NCBI RefSeq assembly: GCF_050107595.1
Contig: NZ_JBNILH010000001.1
Coordinates: 496,001 to 560,000, forward strand
DNA length: 64,000 nucleotides
Reading direction: 5' to 3'
From: Bacillus_AB infantis_C
GTDB lineage: Bacteria; Bacillota; Bacilli; Bacillales; Cytobacillaceae
The position numbers were made by a program, and so were the translations under genes. Shown piece by piece: positions 42,282 to 51,281 of this stretch. How positions within the stretch are numbered: the stretch's first letter is position 1; each line of letters opens with the position of its first letter. The notes beneath the pieces are model-generated. The model ran no database searches, had not been told where the DNA came from, and saw only the letters and a list, made by a program, of their open reading frames with translations.

Positions 42282-43973
42282 TTGCTAAGTGAATTATCCA
42301 TTAAAAATTTCGCTATTATAGAGGCCCTTTCTGTTTCTTTTGAAAAGGGCTTAACTGTATTGACGGGGGAAACGGGTGCAGGCAAATCAATCATCATCGA
42401 TGCTATCCACCTTTTAGTGGGAGGCCGGGGCTCTTCAGAGTTTGTACGGCACGGCGAACAGAAAGCTGAAATCGAAGGGCTTTTTCAAATTGACGGCCCG
42501 GATCATCCCTGCTATAGAAAATCAAGGGAGTTCGGGATTGACATTGAGGAAGGGATGGTCGTCCTTCGCCGTGATATTTCACGTACAGGCAAGAGTGTAT
42601 GCCGGGTGAACGGGAAGCTGGTGACGATTGCTGCGCTCCGGGAGATCGGGTCGACCATCATCGACATCCATGGACAGCATGAGCACCAGGAATTGATGGA
42701 TGAAACCCTTCATTTATCTTTGCTTGATCAGTTCGGCTCTGAGGAAATCATGCCGGCCCTGCACGAATACCTGGAAGTATTCCAATCGTATGAACAAACA
42801 GCTAAAAAGCTCAGGAATTTGAGCGAGAATGAACAGCAGATGGCCCATAGGCTTGATCTGATTCAATTTCAGCTGGAGGAAATTGAGACAGCCCGGCTGA
42901 AAATCAACGAAGACGAAGAGCTGTATGAAGAAAAAACGAAGCTCGGAAATTTTGAACGGATATATGACAGCATGCAGGCTGGCTACACAGCACTGCATGG
43001 GGAGCAAAAGGGACTGGACTGGATCGGCCTTGTCATGGGGCACCTGCAGGAGGCTGCTGAATTGGATTCTGAATATAAGGAAATGGCCGATGCCGTATCC
43101 AACAGTTTCTATATGCTTGAGGATGTTTCAAGCAGTCTGAGGAGCAAGCTCGATTTTCTTGAATATGATCCTGCAAGGCTGAATGAAATTGAAGAAAGGC
43201 TGACAGAAATCAACCAGCTGAAAAGGAAATATGGCAAGACAATCGAGGAAATCCTCGAATATGCATCAGGGATAGAAGAAGAAATCGAGACACTGCAGAA
43301 TAAGGAAACACATATTGACCAGCTTCAAAGGGAGCTTTCCTCCCTTCAGAAGGACCTGAGCCTTGAAGCTGAACAATTAACCAGGCTTCGGAGAAAGAGT
43401 GCAAAGAAGCTCACCTCTCTCATTCATAAGGAATTGAAAGAGCTGTATATGTCGAAGACGGTGTTCGAAGTGAATTTCGAGGAATTGTCCAGCCGCGGCT
43501 ACCACCGCAACGGTGCTGACAAGATAGAATTTTATATATCCACCAATCCGGGCGAACCGCTCAAGCCCCTTTCCAAAGTTGCCTCAGGCGGTGAGCTGTC
43601 CAGAATCATGCTGGCCCTGAAAAGCATCTTCTCAAAGCATCAGGGGGTCACATCGATTATCTTCGATGAGGTTGACACAGGAGTCAGCGGCCGCGTCGCA
43701 CAGGCCATTGCGGAGAAAATCCATCATGTTTCCAGGGATTCACAGGTTCTTTGCATTTCACACCTTCCCCAGGTTGCTGCAATGGCAGATACACATCTGT
43801 TCATCGCAAAGTCTACACGTGACGGCAGAACCAAGACGACAGTGAAACCGCTCAATTCCGAGGATAAAATCAAGGAAATCGGACGGATGATATCCGGGGT
43901 GGAAATTACTGATTTGACGAAAGAGCATGCAAAAGAATTGCTTCAGCTTGCCCAGCAAATAAAAATAACTTGA
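42282..43973 (+). CDS. recN: DNA repair protein RecN
   Basis: RecN is an SMC-like ATPase that acts early at double-strand breaks and during transformation. It is 563 aa, with Walker A near the N-terminus (TGETGAGKSIIIDA), two long coiled-coil arms (about residues 160-370), the signature ASGGELSRIMLAL, and Walker B SIIFDEVDTGVSG. The start is TTG 42282 after GGGGTG. It lies 16 bp after ahrC, the conserved order. Confidence 0.96.
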   Translation: MLSELSIKNFAIIEALSVSFEKGLTVLTGETGAGKSIIIDAIHLLVGGRGSSEFVRHGEQKAEIEGLFQIDGPDHPCYRKSREFGIDIEEGMVVLRRDISRTGKSVCRVNGKLVTIAALREIGSTIIDIHGQHEHQELMDETLHLSLLDQFGSEEIMPALHEYLEVFQSYEQTAKKLRNLSENEQQMAHRLDLIQFQLEEIETARLKINEDEELYEEKTKLGNFERIYDSMQAGYTALHGEQKGLDWIGLVMGHLQEAAELDSEYKEMADAVSNSFYMLEDVSSSLRSKLDFLEYDPARLNEIEERLTEINQLKRKYGKTIEEILEYASGIEEEIETLQNKETHIDQLQRELSSLQKDLSLEAEQLTRLRRKSAKKLTSLIHKELKELYMSKTVFEVNFEELSSRGYHRNGADKIEFYISTNPGEPLKPLSKVASGGELSRIMLALKSIFSKHQGVTSIIFDEVDTGVSGRVAQAIAEKIHHVSRDSQVLCISHLPQVAAMADTHLFIAKSTRDGRTKTTVKPLNSEDKIKEIGRMISGVEITDLTKEHAKELLQLAQQIKIT

Positions 43974-44002
43974 AAAGCTATCCAAAGAGGGTAGCTTTTT
44001 TT
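43973..44002 (+). terminator. Terminator after recN
   Basis: AAAGCTATCC pairs with GGGTAGCTTT around AAAGA, followed by a T run. Confidence 0.87.
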
Positions 44003-44014
44003 ATATGGGCAAAG

Positions 44015-44045
44015 GTTATAAATGCTCACTAAGGAGGCAAAATTA
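44015..44045 (+). promoter_or_regulatory. Sigma-G/sigma-F type promoter of spoIVB
   Basis: GTTATA (44015-44020), a 15-bp spacer, and GGCAAAATTA (44036-44045) fit the forespore consensus (GTATA, GGnnAnAnTA). spoIVB is known to be transcribed by sigma-F and mainly sigma-G in B. subtilis. Confidence 0.65.
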
Positions 44046-44094
44046 AAGATGTAGCCATTTGACGAGTGGACTAGAAGCGAGGAGAGTGAAGGTT

Positions 44095-45381
44095 TTGAAT
44101 TTAGAGCTACTAAGAAAAATAATTGGTGGAATTCTCCTTGTTTCATTAATTGCAGCAGGGTTTTCCAAACCCTTTCAAGAATATATCAGCATTCCCAAAG
44201 AGATTACCCTATTTGAAGGTGAAACATACAATTTCAGCAAGGCGGCACCTGTATCAGCATCAATGAAAACAGAAGCGGCGGCAGCTCTTAAGCAGGAGGG
44301 AAGCCAGGTTGCCGTACAGGGAAAAAAAATTGGAAAAGACGAAATGCTGCTTGAACTGGCAGGATTTCCAGTAAAGAAAGTTGATGTAAATGTATTAAAG
44401 GATTTTAAGGTCATTCCCGGAGGCCAGTCAATCGGGGTTAAACTGAATACGGTCGGAGTGCTGGTTGTAGGTCATCACCTTGTGGATGCAAAAGACGGAA
44501 AAGCGTCCCCCGGCGAAACTGCAGGAATCAAAGTAGGAGATATCATCACACAGATAAACGGCCAAGATATTGAGAAGATGTCCGATGTGGCGCCTTTTGT
44601 CCAGGAAGCCGGACAAACTGGCAAGGCAATGAAGCTTACACTTACAAGGGAGAACGGAAAAATCAGCACAGAATTGACGCCCCTTAAAGATAAGTCGGAA
44701 AATAACTTTAAACTGGGCCTGTATATAAGGGATTCTGCAGCCGGAATCGGCACCATGACCTTTTATCATCCAGGTTCTATGAAATATGGAGCCCTGGGCC
44801 ACGTTATTAGTGATATGGATACAAAAAAACCAATCGTTGTCGATGATGGGCAAATTGTCCGTTCGACTGTTACATCCATTGAAAAAGGAAGCAACGGAAA
44901 TCCGGGCGAAAAGCTCGCAAGATTTTCTTCAGATAAACAGGTGATTGGAAATATCAAAAGAAACAGCCCCTTTGGCATTTTTGGCGAACTGAACAGGGGC
45001 ATGAAAAACGGCGTGCTTGATAAGCCGATGCCTATAGCGCTTTCGCATCAGGTAAAAGAAGGGCCCGCCAAGATCCTTACGGTTGTAGATGATGACGAGG
45101 TAGACCTGTTTGATATTGAGATTGTCAGCACTATACCGCAGAAGTTTCCGGCTACAAAAGGGATGGTCATTAAAGTTACAGATCCTGAGCTGCTCGATAA
45201 GACCGGCGGAATTGTCCAGGGGATGAGCGGGAGCCCGATCATTCAGAACGAAAAGGTTGTCGGGGCAGTCACACACGTGTTCGTAAATGATCCTACCAGC
45301 GGATACGGCGTCCATATCGAGTGGATGCTTAATGAAGCAGGAATAGACATTTATGAAAAAAGCGAAGAAAAAGCAAGCTGA
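44095..45381 (+). CDS. spoIVB: SpoIVB, sporulation signalling serine protease
   Basis: SpoIVB is made in the forespore and secreted across its inner membrane. It cleaves SpoIVFA so that SpoIVFB activates sigma-K in the mother cell. It is 428 aa, with an N-terminal transmembrane segment (IIGGILLVSLIAAGF), a PDZ domain in the middle (GIKVGDIITQINGQDI) and the S55 peptidase domain. Catalytic His236 is in GHVISDMD and Ser380 in GMSGSP. The start is TTG 44095. The GTG at 44086 is one base after GAGGAG and too close. Confidence 0.95.
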   Translation: MNLELLRKIIGGILLVSLIAAGFSKPFQEYISIPKEITLFEGETYNFSKAAPVSASMKTEAAAALKQEGSQVAVQGKKIGKDEMLLELAGFPVKKVDVNVLKDFKVIPGGQSIGVKLNTVGVLVVGHHLVDAKDGKASPGETAGIKVGDIITQINGQDIEKMSDVAPFVQEAGQTGKAMKLTLTRENGKISTELTPLKDKSENNFKLGLYIRDSAAGIGTMTFYHPGSMKYGALGHVISDMDTKKPIVVDDGQIVRSTVTSIEKGSNGNPGEKLARFSSDKQVIGNIKRNSPFGIFGELNRGMKNGVLDKPMPIALSHQVKEGPAKILTVVDDDEVDLFDIEIVSTIPQKFPATKGMVIKVTDPELLDKTGGIVQGMSGSPIIQNEKVVGAVTHVFVNDPTSGYGVHIEWMLNEAGIDIYEKSEEKAS

Positions 45382-45392
45382 AATGCATCGAT

Positions 45393-45424
45393 GAAGAAGG
45401 CATGCACCAGGCCTTCTTTTTTTT
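45393..45424 (+). terminator. Terminator after spoIVB
   Basis: AAGAAGGC pairs with GCCTTCTT around ATGCACCAG, followed by more than seven T. Confidence 0.88.
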
Positions 45425-45441
45425 GTCCAATTTAAAGAATA

Positions 45442-45580
45442 ATCGACAAAATCAACCTAAATCAAAAAAGTATTTGCGAATAAAGTCGAATGTGGGAGAA
45501 AACAGAAGAAAAATAAAGGTTTTATCAGGTTTTTAAGAAAAGTTCAAAAAACAAAAGGAATTTCGGTTGCATTGTCGAAT
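45442..45580 (+). promoter_or_regulatory. spo0A promoter: sigma-H elements and 0A boxes
   Basis: AGGAATT (45556-45562), 11 bp, GTCGAAT (45574-45580) matches a sigma-H promoter. Three sequences resemble the Spo0A-binding 0A box TGTCGAA: ATCGACA (reverse, 45442-45448), AGTCGAA (45484-45490), and a perfect TGTCGAA at 45573-45579 that sits on the -10 element. This agrees with the known sigma-H and Spo0A autoregulation of spo0A. Confidence 0.7.
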
Positions 45581-45645
45581 TTGTCATTTAGAATAGAACT
45601 AGATAGAAAAAGAGACCACAAATGGATTTGAGGAGGAAACAATAC

Positions 45646-46437
45646 GTGAGAAAAATAAAAGTATGTATCGTGGATGACAATCGCGAGCTTGTCGGGCTTC
45701 TGGAAGAATATATCGCTTCCCAGGAGGATATGGAAGTGAGCGGGGTGGCCCATAATGGCCAGGAATGCCTGGAAGTGCTCGAAGAAACTGAACCGGACGT
45801 TCTTGTCCTTGATATAATCATGCCTCATCTGGATGGGCTGGGAGTGCTTGAAAAGCTGCGTGAATCGCGGAGGTCAACAATGCCGAATGTCATCATGCTT
45901 ACTGCTTTCGGCCAGGAGGATGTTACGAAAAAAGCAGTGGATCTTGGGGCTTCATATTTCATTCTCAAACCATTTGATATGGAGAATCTCGCCGGTCATA
46001 TCCGCCAGGTGAGCGGCAAATCCAACCCGGTCATCCGCAAATCCCAGTCATCCGCCTACAGAAGCCAAACGGAATCCAAGCCTAAGAATCTTGATGCAAG
46101 CATCACTAGCATCATTCATGAAATTGGCGTACCTGCCCACATTAAAGGGTATTTATATTTGCGCGAAGCAATATCCATGGTCTATAACGATATTGAACTG
46201 CTCGGATCCATTACAAAGGTCCTTTACCCGGATATAGCCAAAAAGTATAATACAACTGCCAGCAGGGTAGAAAGGGCGATCCGCCATGCAATCGAGGTGG
46301 CATGGAGCAGGGGGAATATCGATTCCATTTCTTCTCTTTTCGGCTACACTGTAAGCATGACAAAAGCAAAGCCCACCAACTCAGAATTCATCGCGATGGT
46401 CGCTGATAAACTGCGCCTCGAGCATAAAGCTTCTTGA
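45646..46437 (+). CDS. spo0A: Sporulation master regulator Spo0A
   Basis: Spo0A is the response regulator at the end of the sporulation phosphorelay. When phosphorylated by Spo0B it switches on sporulation genes and represses abrB. It is 263 aa. The receiver domain holds the acidic pocket D10/D11, phosphorylation site D56 (VLDIIMP) and the conserved lysine in FILKPFD. The C-terminal effector domain (from about residue 146) is virtually identical to B. subtilis, including the recognition helix TTASRVERAIRHAIEVAW. The start is GTG 45646 after GAGGAGG. An earlier TTG/ATG reading lacks family support. Confidence 0.98.
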   Translation: MRKIKVCIVDDNRELVGLLEEYIASQEDMEVSGVAHNGQECLEVLEETEPDVLVLDIIMPHLDGLGVLEKLRESRRSTMPNVIMLTAFGQEDVTKKAVDLGASYFILKPFDMENLAGHIRQVSGKSNPVIRKSQSSAYRSQTESKPKNLDASITSIIHEIGVPAHIKGYLYLREAISMVYNDIELLGSITKVLYPDIAKKYNTTASRVERAIRHAIEVAWSRGNIDSISSLFGYTVSMTKAKPTNSEFIAMVADKLRLEHKAS

Positions 46438-46447
46438 AAGGGTTAGG

Positions 46448-46505
46448 CATTTTTAAGGTTTTTTTAATTTATGCCGCGGCTGCCTGACAGAAGACCTTAA
46501 AAATG
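46448..46505. repeat. 12-bp inverted repeat downstream of spo0A
   Basis: CATTTTTAAGGT (46448-46459) is repeated exactly in inverted form as ACCTTAAAAATG (46494-46505), with a 34-base spacer. There is no T run right after either arm, so it is not a standard terminator. Its function is unknown. Confidence 0.6.
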
Positions 46506-46526
46506 AAATCATATTCTTTTAAAGTT

Positions 46527-46559
46527 GAGCATTCCATTCTGGGGTGCTTTTTATTTTTT
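46527..46559 (+). terminator. Terminator after spo0A
   Basis: GAGCATTCC pairs with GGGGTGCTT (AGCA/TGCT and CC/GG outer pairs with G-T pairs) around ATTCT, followed by TTTTATTTTTT. The MITE-like copy 2 begins a few bases downstream. Confidence 0.7.
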
Positions 46560-46563
46560 GAAT

Positions 46564-46660
46564 GGCTTTGTTAAACATTGTTGTTGATTTTGGGCTCATT
46601 CGTGTGAAACAGAGTTTCACACGAATGAGCCCAAAATCAACAAGGTACACTAACACAGCC
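46564..46660. mobile_element. MITE-like palindromic repeat, copy 2
   Basis: This 97-bp near-perfect palindrome has the tips GGCTTTGTTAAACATTGTTG (left) and GGCTGTGTTAGTGTACCTTG (right, other strand). It shares TTGATTTTGGGCTCATTC and GTGTGAAAC/GTTTCACAC with copy 1 at 13741. It is flanked by the direct repeat TTTTGAAT (46556-46563 and 46661-46668), as expected for an 8-bp target duplication. It has no coding capacity and was presumably moved by a transposase encoded elsewhere. Confidence 0.8.
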
Positions 46661-46782
46661 TTTTGAATAAAGAAGGGCGGGATAATGGCAAAAATTCTGT
46701 TAATTTTATGGTAGGGACCTGCCAAAATACCTATTTTTCCGCTATACTTAATACAAATGCCTATTAGAAAGGGAATAGTCTT

Positions 46783-48357
46783 ATGGAAATATTTTCTAAT
46801 GAGTCACTAAGAATTGAATGTGAGGAAGATCAAGTTTATATAACTGTCCTCAAAAAAGGCTATTCTTTAAAAAGACTGGAAAAAGAACTGTTTGATTACC
46901 CGAGACTCTCAGTTACAAAATTTATGGTGCTGAAAGAGGCGCTTGAACTGGCGGATTCAGGAAGGAAGCTCATTGGCGAGCTGAAACCCCTGGCAGCTGT
47001 AAGCCTTTCCAGGGACAAGATGGAGGCAAGGCTGCGGCTGAATTGCACGGAAGCTTATTTTAAAGAAGAGTTCAAGGATATAGCCGATCAAATATCATTG
47101 CAGCTTCAGGAACTTGGGGTTGAACGTACGATTGAGGAGGATGTGCTGAGAAATGTCCCTGTGCAGAATGAAGCTGTCATTGCAGCTGGGCACCCTCCCC
47201 AGCATGGGAGCGATGCTGTCGTCTGCTATTATGAGCAGAGCGAAAGGAAGCCAGCCATAAGGGAGGACGGCACCGCCAATTATTTTGATATGAATTTCAT
47301 TGATGAGGTTCAGGAAGGTGACTGGCTCGGCGAAAAAATCCCTGCAGAAGAAGGGATTTATGGTGAGACGCTGACAGGAGAACCGGTTCCTCCGTTAAAA
47401 GGAAAAGATAAAAAACTGCTATATGATAAAAAAACAGTAAAAGAGTGTGAAGAAGACGGTAAAACGGTGCTGAGGGCGTTATGCGATGGTGTTGTTACAT
47501 TCCAGGGCGGCAGGATTTCTGTAGGTCGCCATCTGGTCATAGAAGGTGATGCAGGCCCTGAAACAGGCAATATCGAGTTTGATGGAAGCATTACAGTCAG
47601 GGGTATTGTCAAGGCAGGCTACAGCGTCAATGCTTCACTTGATATTTCTATATTGGGAGAACTAGGCGTCAGCGGGTTTGAAGAGATCGTTTCCAAAAAA
47701 GGGGACATTTTCATTAAAGGAGGCGCGTTCGGCCAGGGCTCCGGCAGGATAAGTGCAGGAAAAAACATTTATATTAAGCATTCTAATGAATGCAGCCTGA
47801 CAGCGGGCGGGGATATTCATATCGGCTACTATTCGATAGGCGGAATTCTGAAAGGAAGAAACATCTTTGCGGATGAAAAAAAGGGAAAGCTGATTGGAGG
47901 CGTGATCGAGGCAAAAGGCAGAGTTCAGGCCGGCATCATCGGCAACAGGCTGGAAAGGAAAACCATTATTCAAATTGAAGGATTTGACAGGAATATAGTC
48001 AATGAAGAGCTTGAGGCGCTCCTTCTTACATATAGAAAAAAAGCCGCTGAAATGGAAAAGAGCAAAAAGCAGCTTGAAATCTTCGAACAATACATAAATC
48101 AGCTGAGCGAAAAACAGCATAAGCAATATGAACAGGCATTAGGTCTTTTTGAGAGGCAGATGGAAGAGATCGCCGTACTGGACCATCAAAGGAAGATATT
48201 GATGAGCCTGCTTGAGACGAAGGGAGAAGGGGAAGTATCCATCCTGCAGGTTGCCTATCCGGAAACGCAGCTCCAGATCAAAAGCCAATCAAGAAAGCTG
48301 GATACTTCAGTCAGGGGCACCTTCTATGCTGTCAGGAACAACATGCATTTCGAATAG
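46783..48357 (+). CDS. FapA/DUF342 family polymer-forming protein
   Basis: This 524-aa protein contains an N-terminal alpha/beta segment, a central right-handed beta-helix-like domain rich in turn motifs (FDGSITVRGIVKAGYSVNASLDI, GDIFIKGGAFGQGSGRISAGKNIYI, GGDIHIGYYSIGGILKGRNI) at about residues 265-400, and a C-terminal coiled coil (about 410-475). This layout is that of FapA/DUF342 proteins, linked to polar or cell-surface assemblies, with no defined activity in Bacillus. ATG 46783 follows AAAGGGAA. It is a single gene between spo0A and yycC. Confidence 0.8.
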   Translation: MEIFSNESLRIECEEDQVYITVLKKGYSLKRLEKELFDYPRLSVTKFMVLKEALELADSGRKLIGELKPLAAVSLSRDKMEARLRLNCTEAYFKEEFKDIADQISLQLQELGVERTIEEDVLRNVPVQNEAVIAAGHPPQHGSDAVVCYYEQSERKPAIREDGTANYFDMNFIDEVQEGDWLGEKIPAEEGIYGETLTGEPVPPLKGKDKKLLYDKKTVKECEEDGKTVLRALCDGVVTFQGGRISVGRHLVIEGDAGPETGNIEFDGSITVRGIVKAGYSVNASLDISILGELGVSGFEEIVSKKGDIFIKGGAFGQGSGRISAGKNIYIKHSNECSLTAGGDIHIGYYSIGGILKGRNIFADEKKGKLIGGVIEAKGRVQAGIIGNRLERKTIIQIEGFDRNIVNEELEALLLTYRKKAAEMEKSKKQLEIFEQYINQLSEKQHKQYEQALGLFERQMEEIAVLDHQRKILMSLLETKGEGEVSILQVAYPETQLQIKSQSRKLDTSVRGTFYAVRNNMHFE

Positions 48358-48363
48358 TCCTCA

Positions 48364-48498
48364 TTAATTCTTTTTTTCAAGTTCCATCATCTTCTGGATT
48401 AAAATGTGCTGCGGCATATGCATGATTTGCTCTAAAGGAACATTGAGCTTTTCGGCAAGCTTGATTGCCGTTTCGGGAGAAATCTGCAAAGGTTTCAT
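48364..48498 (-). CDS. YycC-like small protein
   Basis: This 44-aa protein reads MKPLQISPETAIKLAEKLN followed by VPLEQIMHMPQHILIQKMMELEKK. It resembles the YycC family of very small Bacillus proteins of unknown function. The start ATG 48498 follows GGGAGGGACGGAG. The longer reading to 48546 has no ribosome site. It is convergent with the FapA-type gene, with a gap of only 6 bp between stops. Confidence 0.75.
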   Translation of the reverse strand: MKPLQISPETAIKLAEKLNVPLEQIMHMPQHILIQKMMELEKKN

Positions 48499-48562
48499 CT
48501 CCGTCCCTCCCTTCTGAAAGGTCTGCTGCAACATATTAATTTCCAATAAAAATGCTCACCTG

Positions 48563-48606
48563 CAAAGAACAGCACCCCGGCAGCGAACGGGGTGCTGTTC
48601 TTTTTA
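48563..48606. terminator. Strong bidirectional terminator upstream of yycC
   Basis: AAAGAACAGCACCCC pairs perfectly with GGGGTGCTGTTCTTT around GGCAGCGAAC, with A and T runs outside. It probably terminates yqzF transcription on the minus strand. Confidence 0.87.
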
Positions 48607-48660
48607 TGATAAGGCTTTGATCGAAATATTCAGCGCTGCGGGAAAGCCTATAGTATATAA

Positions 48661-48921
48661 TCAATCAGCCTTTTTCGCCTGAATCCTCTCTCTTCTAAAG
48701 CGGTCCTGCACCTTATTCCTTTTGCGGTCGCGGTAAAGTATGAAGCCGGCAACAAACCCCAGCCCCAGCAAAAAGAAGAGCAGGCCAGCCAGGAATTGAA
48801 GCCATAAATATGGGAAAGGACTTTGGAGAATGCCAAATACCATATCCCTCATCAGTTTAACACCAATGGCAGCAATAAAGCCGGGTATCAATAAAATGAC
48901 TAATGCAGCGATTCTTATCAT
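48661..48921 (-). CDS. yqzF: DUF2627 membrane protein YqzF
   Basis: This 86-aa protein has two transmembrane helices (RIAALVILLIPGFIAAIGV and LWLQFLAGLLFFLLGLGFVAGFILY) and a basic C-terminal tail. It closely resembles B. subtilis YqzF. The function is unknown. It is transcribed away from bkdR, its conserved neighbour. ATG 48921 is preceded by the ribosome site AGGGG. Confidence 0.87.
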   Translation of the reverse strand: MIRIAALVILLIPGFIAAIGVKLMRDMVFGILQSPFPYLWLQFLAGLLFFLLGLGFVAGFILYRDRKRNKVQDRFRRERIQAKKAD

Positions 48922-49068
48922 ATTTTGCCCCTCATAAAAAAAGTCTCTTCATCGGTAATGATAAATTATAGAAGAAATTTGTCAAGCGTGGAGAAAATAA
49001 TTACAATAGTATTGAAAGATCTTGCAGACTATCAGTGAAGAAATCTTCGTACTAAGAGAGGGATAGCC

Positions 49069-51147
49069 ATGCAGACAGTTTTGATAGTCGGTGCCGGGAA
49101 AGGCGGAACGGCCATTTTGCAGCTACTGAGAGAAACCGCGGTCCTTGATGTATCAGCGGTTGTCGATATTAATGACAATGCCCCGGGTATCCTGCTTGCC
49201 CGCCTGGAAGGGATTCGGACCGGTCCGGATTGGAGAGAATACATAAAAGATGATCCTGATATCATCATTGAAGTGACAGGAGAAGAGAAGGTTTTTATTG
49301 ACCTAAGGGAAGCACGTTCGAAAAATACAGTGCTTATACCCGGAAGTGTAGCCTTTCTCATCAGCAAACTTCTCGAGGAGAAAGAAGAGCTTATCGAGGA
49401 ATTTAAAAATGAAACATATAAGCATGACCTGATTTTCAATTCCACAGATGACGGGATGGTTGTCGTCAACAGGGAAGGCCTGATCATTCTCTTTAACCGC
49501 AGCGCCGAAAGGATGACAGGCATCCATGGGGAAAAGGCAATCGGAAAGCACGTTCTTGATGTAATACCTGGCAGCTGCCTTCCGAGGGTATTGGAAACGA
49601 AAAGGACAGAGCTTAATCAGGAACTTGTGCTTGCCAACGGGCTGGAAATCATAACCACCAGAATTCCGATGATCGGAGAAAAGGGAGAGCTGATCGGTGC
49701 GTTCTCCGTTTTTAAGGATATTACCGAAGTGGTCAATCTGGCCGAAGAAATCACAAACCTGAAAGAAATACAGACCATGCTCCAGGCTATCATCCAGTCA
49801 AGCGATGAAGCTATTTCGGTGGTGGACGAAAATGGGAAGGGGCTGCTGATCAATCCAGCCTATACAAGGATCACGGGGCTGACGGAGGAACAGGTAATCG
49901 GACAGCCGGCTACGGCGGATATTTCTGAAGGGGAAAGTGTACATATGAAGGTCCTTCAGTCCAGAAGGGCAGTAAGGGGAGCGGCGATGAGGGTCGGCCC
50001 GGGCAAAAAAGAAGTGGTTGTTAATGTCGCTCCGGTAATTGTGGACGGCAAGCTGAAGGGAAGCGTCGGTGTCATCCATGATATGTCTGAAATCAAAAGC
50101 CTGAACAGGGAGCTTACAAGGGCACGGCAAATTATCCGTACGCTCGAAGCGAAGTATTCGTTTGAGGATATCATCGGCACATCCGAAGAAATGACCTTGG
50201 CGATTGAACAGGCCAAGCTGGGGGCTAAAACGCCGGCAACCATTCTTCTCAGAGGAGAGTCCGGTACGGGTAAGGAATTGTTTGCCCATGCCATCCACAA
50301 TGCAAGCGGGAGAAAATACAATAAATTCATTAGGGTCAATTGTGCGGCTTTATCGGAATCCCTGCTGGAGAGCGAGCTTTTTGGCTACGAGGAGGGTGCC
50401 TTTTCAGGTGCCAAGCGGGGAGGAAAGCGCGGCTTGTTTGAAGAGGCCAATAACGGCAGCATCTTCCTCGATGAAATCGGCGAAATGACAGCCAATACAC
50501 AGGCAAAGCTGCTCAGGGTGCTGCAGGAGAATGAAATCACAAGAGTTGGCGGCACTAAGCCGATTCCGATAAACGTGAGGATCATTGCGGCAACCAATGT
50601 TAATCTGGAGAAGGGAATTGCTGCAGGGACTTTCCGGGAGGATTTATATTACCGGATAAACCGGATGCCGATACATATCCCTCCTTTAAGGAATCGGAAA
50701 CAGGATATTCCCCAGCTCTGCAGCAGGCTGATCCAGAAAATCAACCAGGAATATGGCCGCAATGTGGATAAAGCTTCCGAGGAAACCATTTCAGCACTGA
50801 TTTCCTATGACTGGCCTGGCAATGTAAGGGAACTGGATAATATTCTCGGCCGCGCCATTATTTTTATGGGCTATCATGAAACAGAAATTGAGGTAAGGCA
50901 TCTTCCTGAAATGATTCTTAAGCAGCATAGGGCAGAAACGAATGCAAGCTCAGTTCCGGAAGAATATGGCGGCAATGATGCCTCGCTTGCCGAGCTTGTG
51001 GAAGGCTTTGAAGCATCTATGATAAAAAGGGCCCTGGAGAAGCATAAGGGCAATAAAACGGCAGCTGCCAAAAGTCTGGGGCTGTCAGTCCGGAATTTGT
51101 ATTATAAGCTTGAAAAATATAATCTTGCAAATAATAGCATGCAATAA
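49069..51147 (+). CDS. bkdR: BkdR, sigma-54-dependent activator of the bkd operon
   Basis: BkdR activates branched-chain amino and keto acid catabolism together with sigma-54 (SigL). It is 692 aa, the B. subtilis length. In order it has an N-terminal nucleotide-binding-like domain (VLIVGAGKGGTAIL), two PAS domains (about residues 120-235 and 245-350), and the AAA+ domain with Walker A GESGTGKE (396-403) and the sigma-54 contact loop GAFSGA (443-448). A Fis-type helix-turn-helix ends the protein (KTAAAKSLGLSVRNLYYKL). The effector is unknown. The operon it controls starts 135 bp downstream. Confidence 0.96.
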   Translation: MQTVLIVGAGKGGTAILQLLRETAVLDVSAVVDINDNAPGILLARLEGIRTGPDWREYIKDDPDIIIEVTGEEKVFIDLREARSKNTVLIPGSVAFLISKLLEEKEELIEEFKNETYKHDLIFNSTDDGMVVVNREGLIILFNRSAERMTGIHGEKAIGKHVLDVIPGSCLPRVLETKRTELNQELVLANGLEIITTRIPMIGEKGELIGAFSVFKDITEVVNLAEEITNLKEIQTMLQAIIQSSDEAISVVDENGKGLLINPAYTRITGLTEEQVIGQPATADISEGESVHMKVLQSRRAVRGAAMRVGPGKKEVVVNVAPVIVDGKLKGSVGVIHDMSEIKSLNRELTRARQIIRTLEAKYSFEDIIGTSEEMTLAIEQAKLGAKTPATILLRGESGTGKELFAHAIHNASGRKYNKFIRVNCAALSESLLESELFGYEEGAFSGAKRGGKRGLFEEANNGSIFLDEIGEMTANTQAKLLRVLQENEITRVGGTKPIPINVRIIAATNVNLEKGIAAGTFREDLYYRINRMPIHIPPLRNRKQDIPQLCSRLIQKINQEYGRNVDKASEETISALISYDWPGNVRELDNILGRAIIFMGYHETEIEVRHLPEMILKQHRAETNASSVPEEYGGNDASLAELVEGFEASMIKRALEKHKGNKTAAAKSLGLSVRNLYYKLEKYNLANNSMQ

Positions 51148-51216
51148 TTTTCATAGTGTGAAAGATCCTGCAGGCTCTTTAGTGTGGTGAATAAAGCGTT
51201 TTCAGTAAATGTGGGC

Positions 51217-51232
51217 TGGCACGGTTCTTGCA
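51217..51232 (+). promoter_or_regulatory. Sigma-54 (-24/-12) promoter of the bkd operon
   Basis: TGGCAC, 5 bp, TTGCA matches the sigma-54 consensus perfectly. It lies immediately downstream of bkdR, the matching enhancer-binding activator, and about 50 bp before ptb. Confidence 0.93.
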
Positions 51233-51281
51233 TAATGTAATATTGGTGTCGCAGCATTTGATTAAAGGGGTTGAAAACAAA

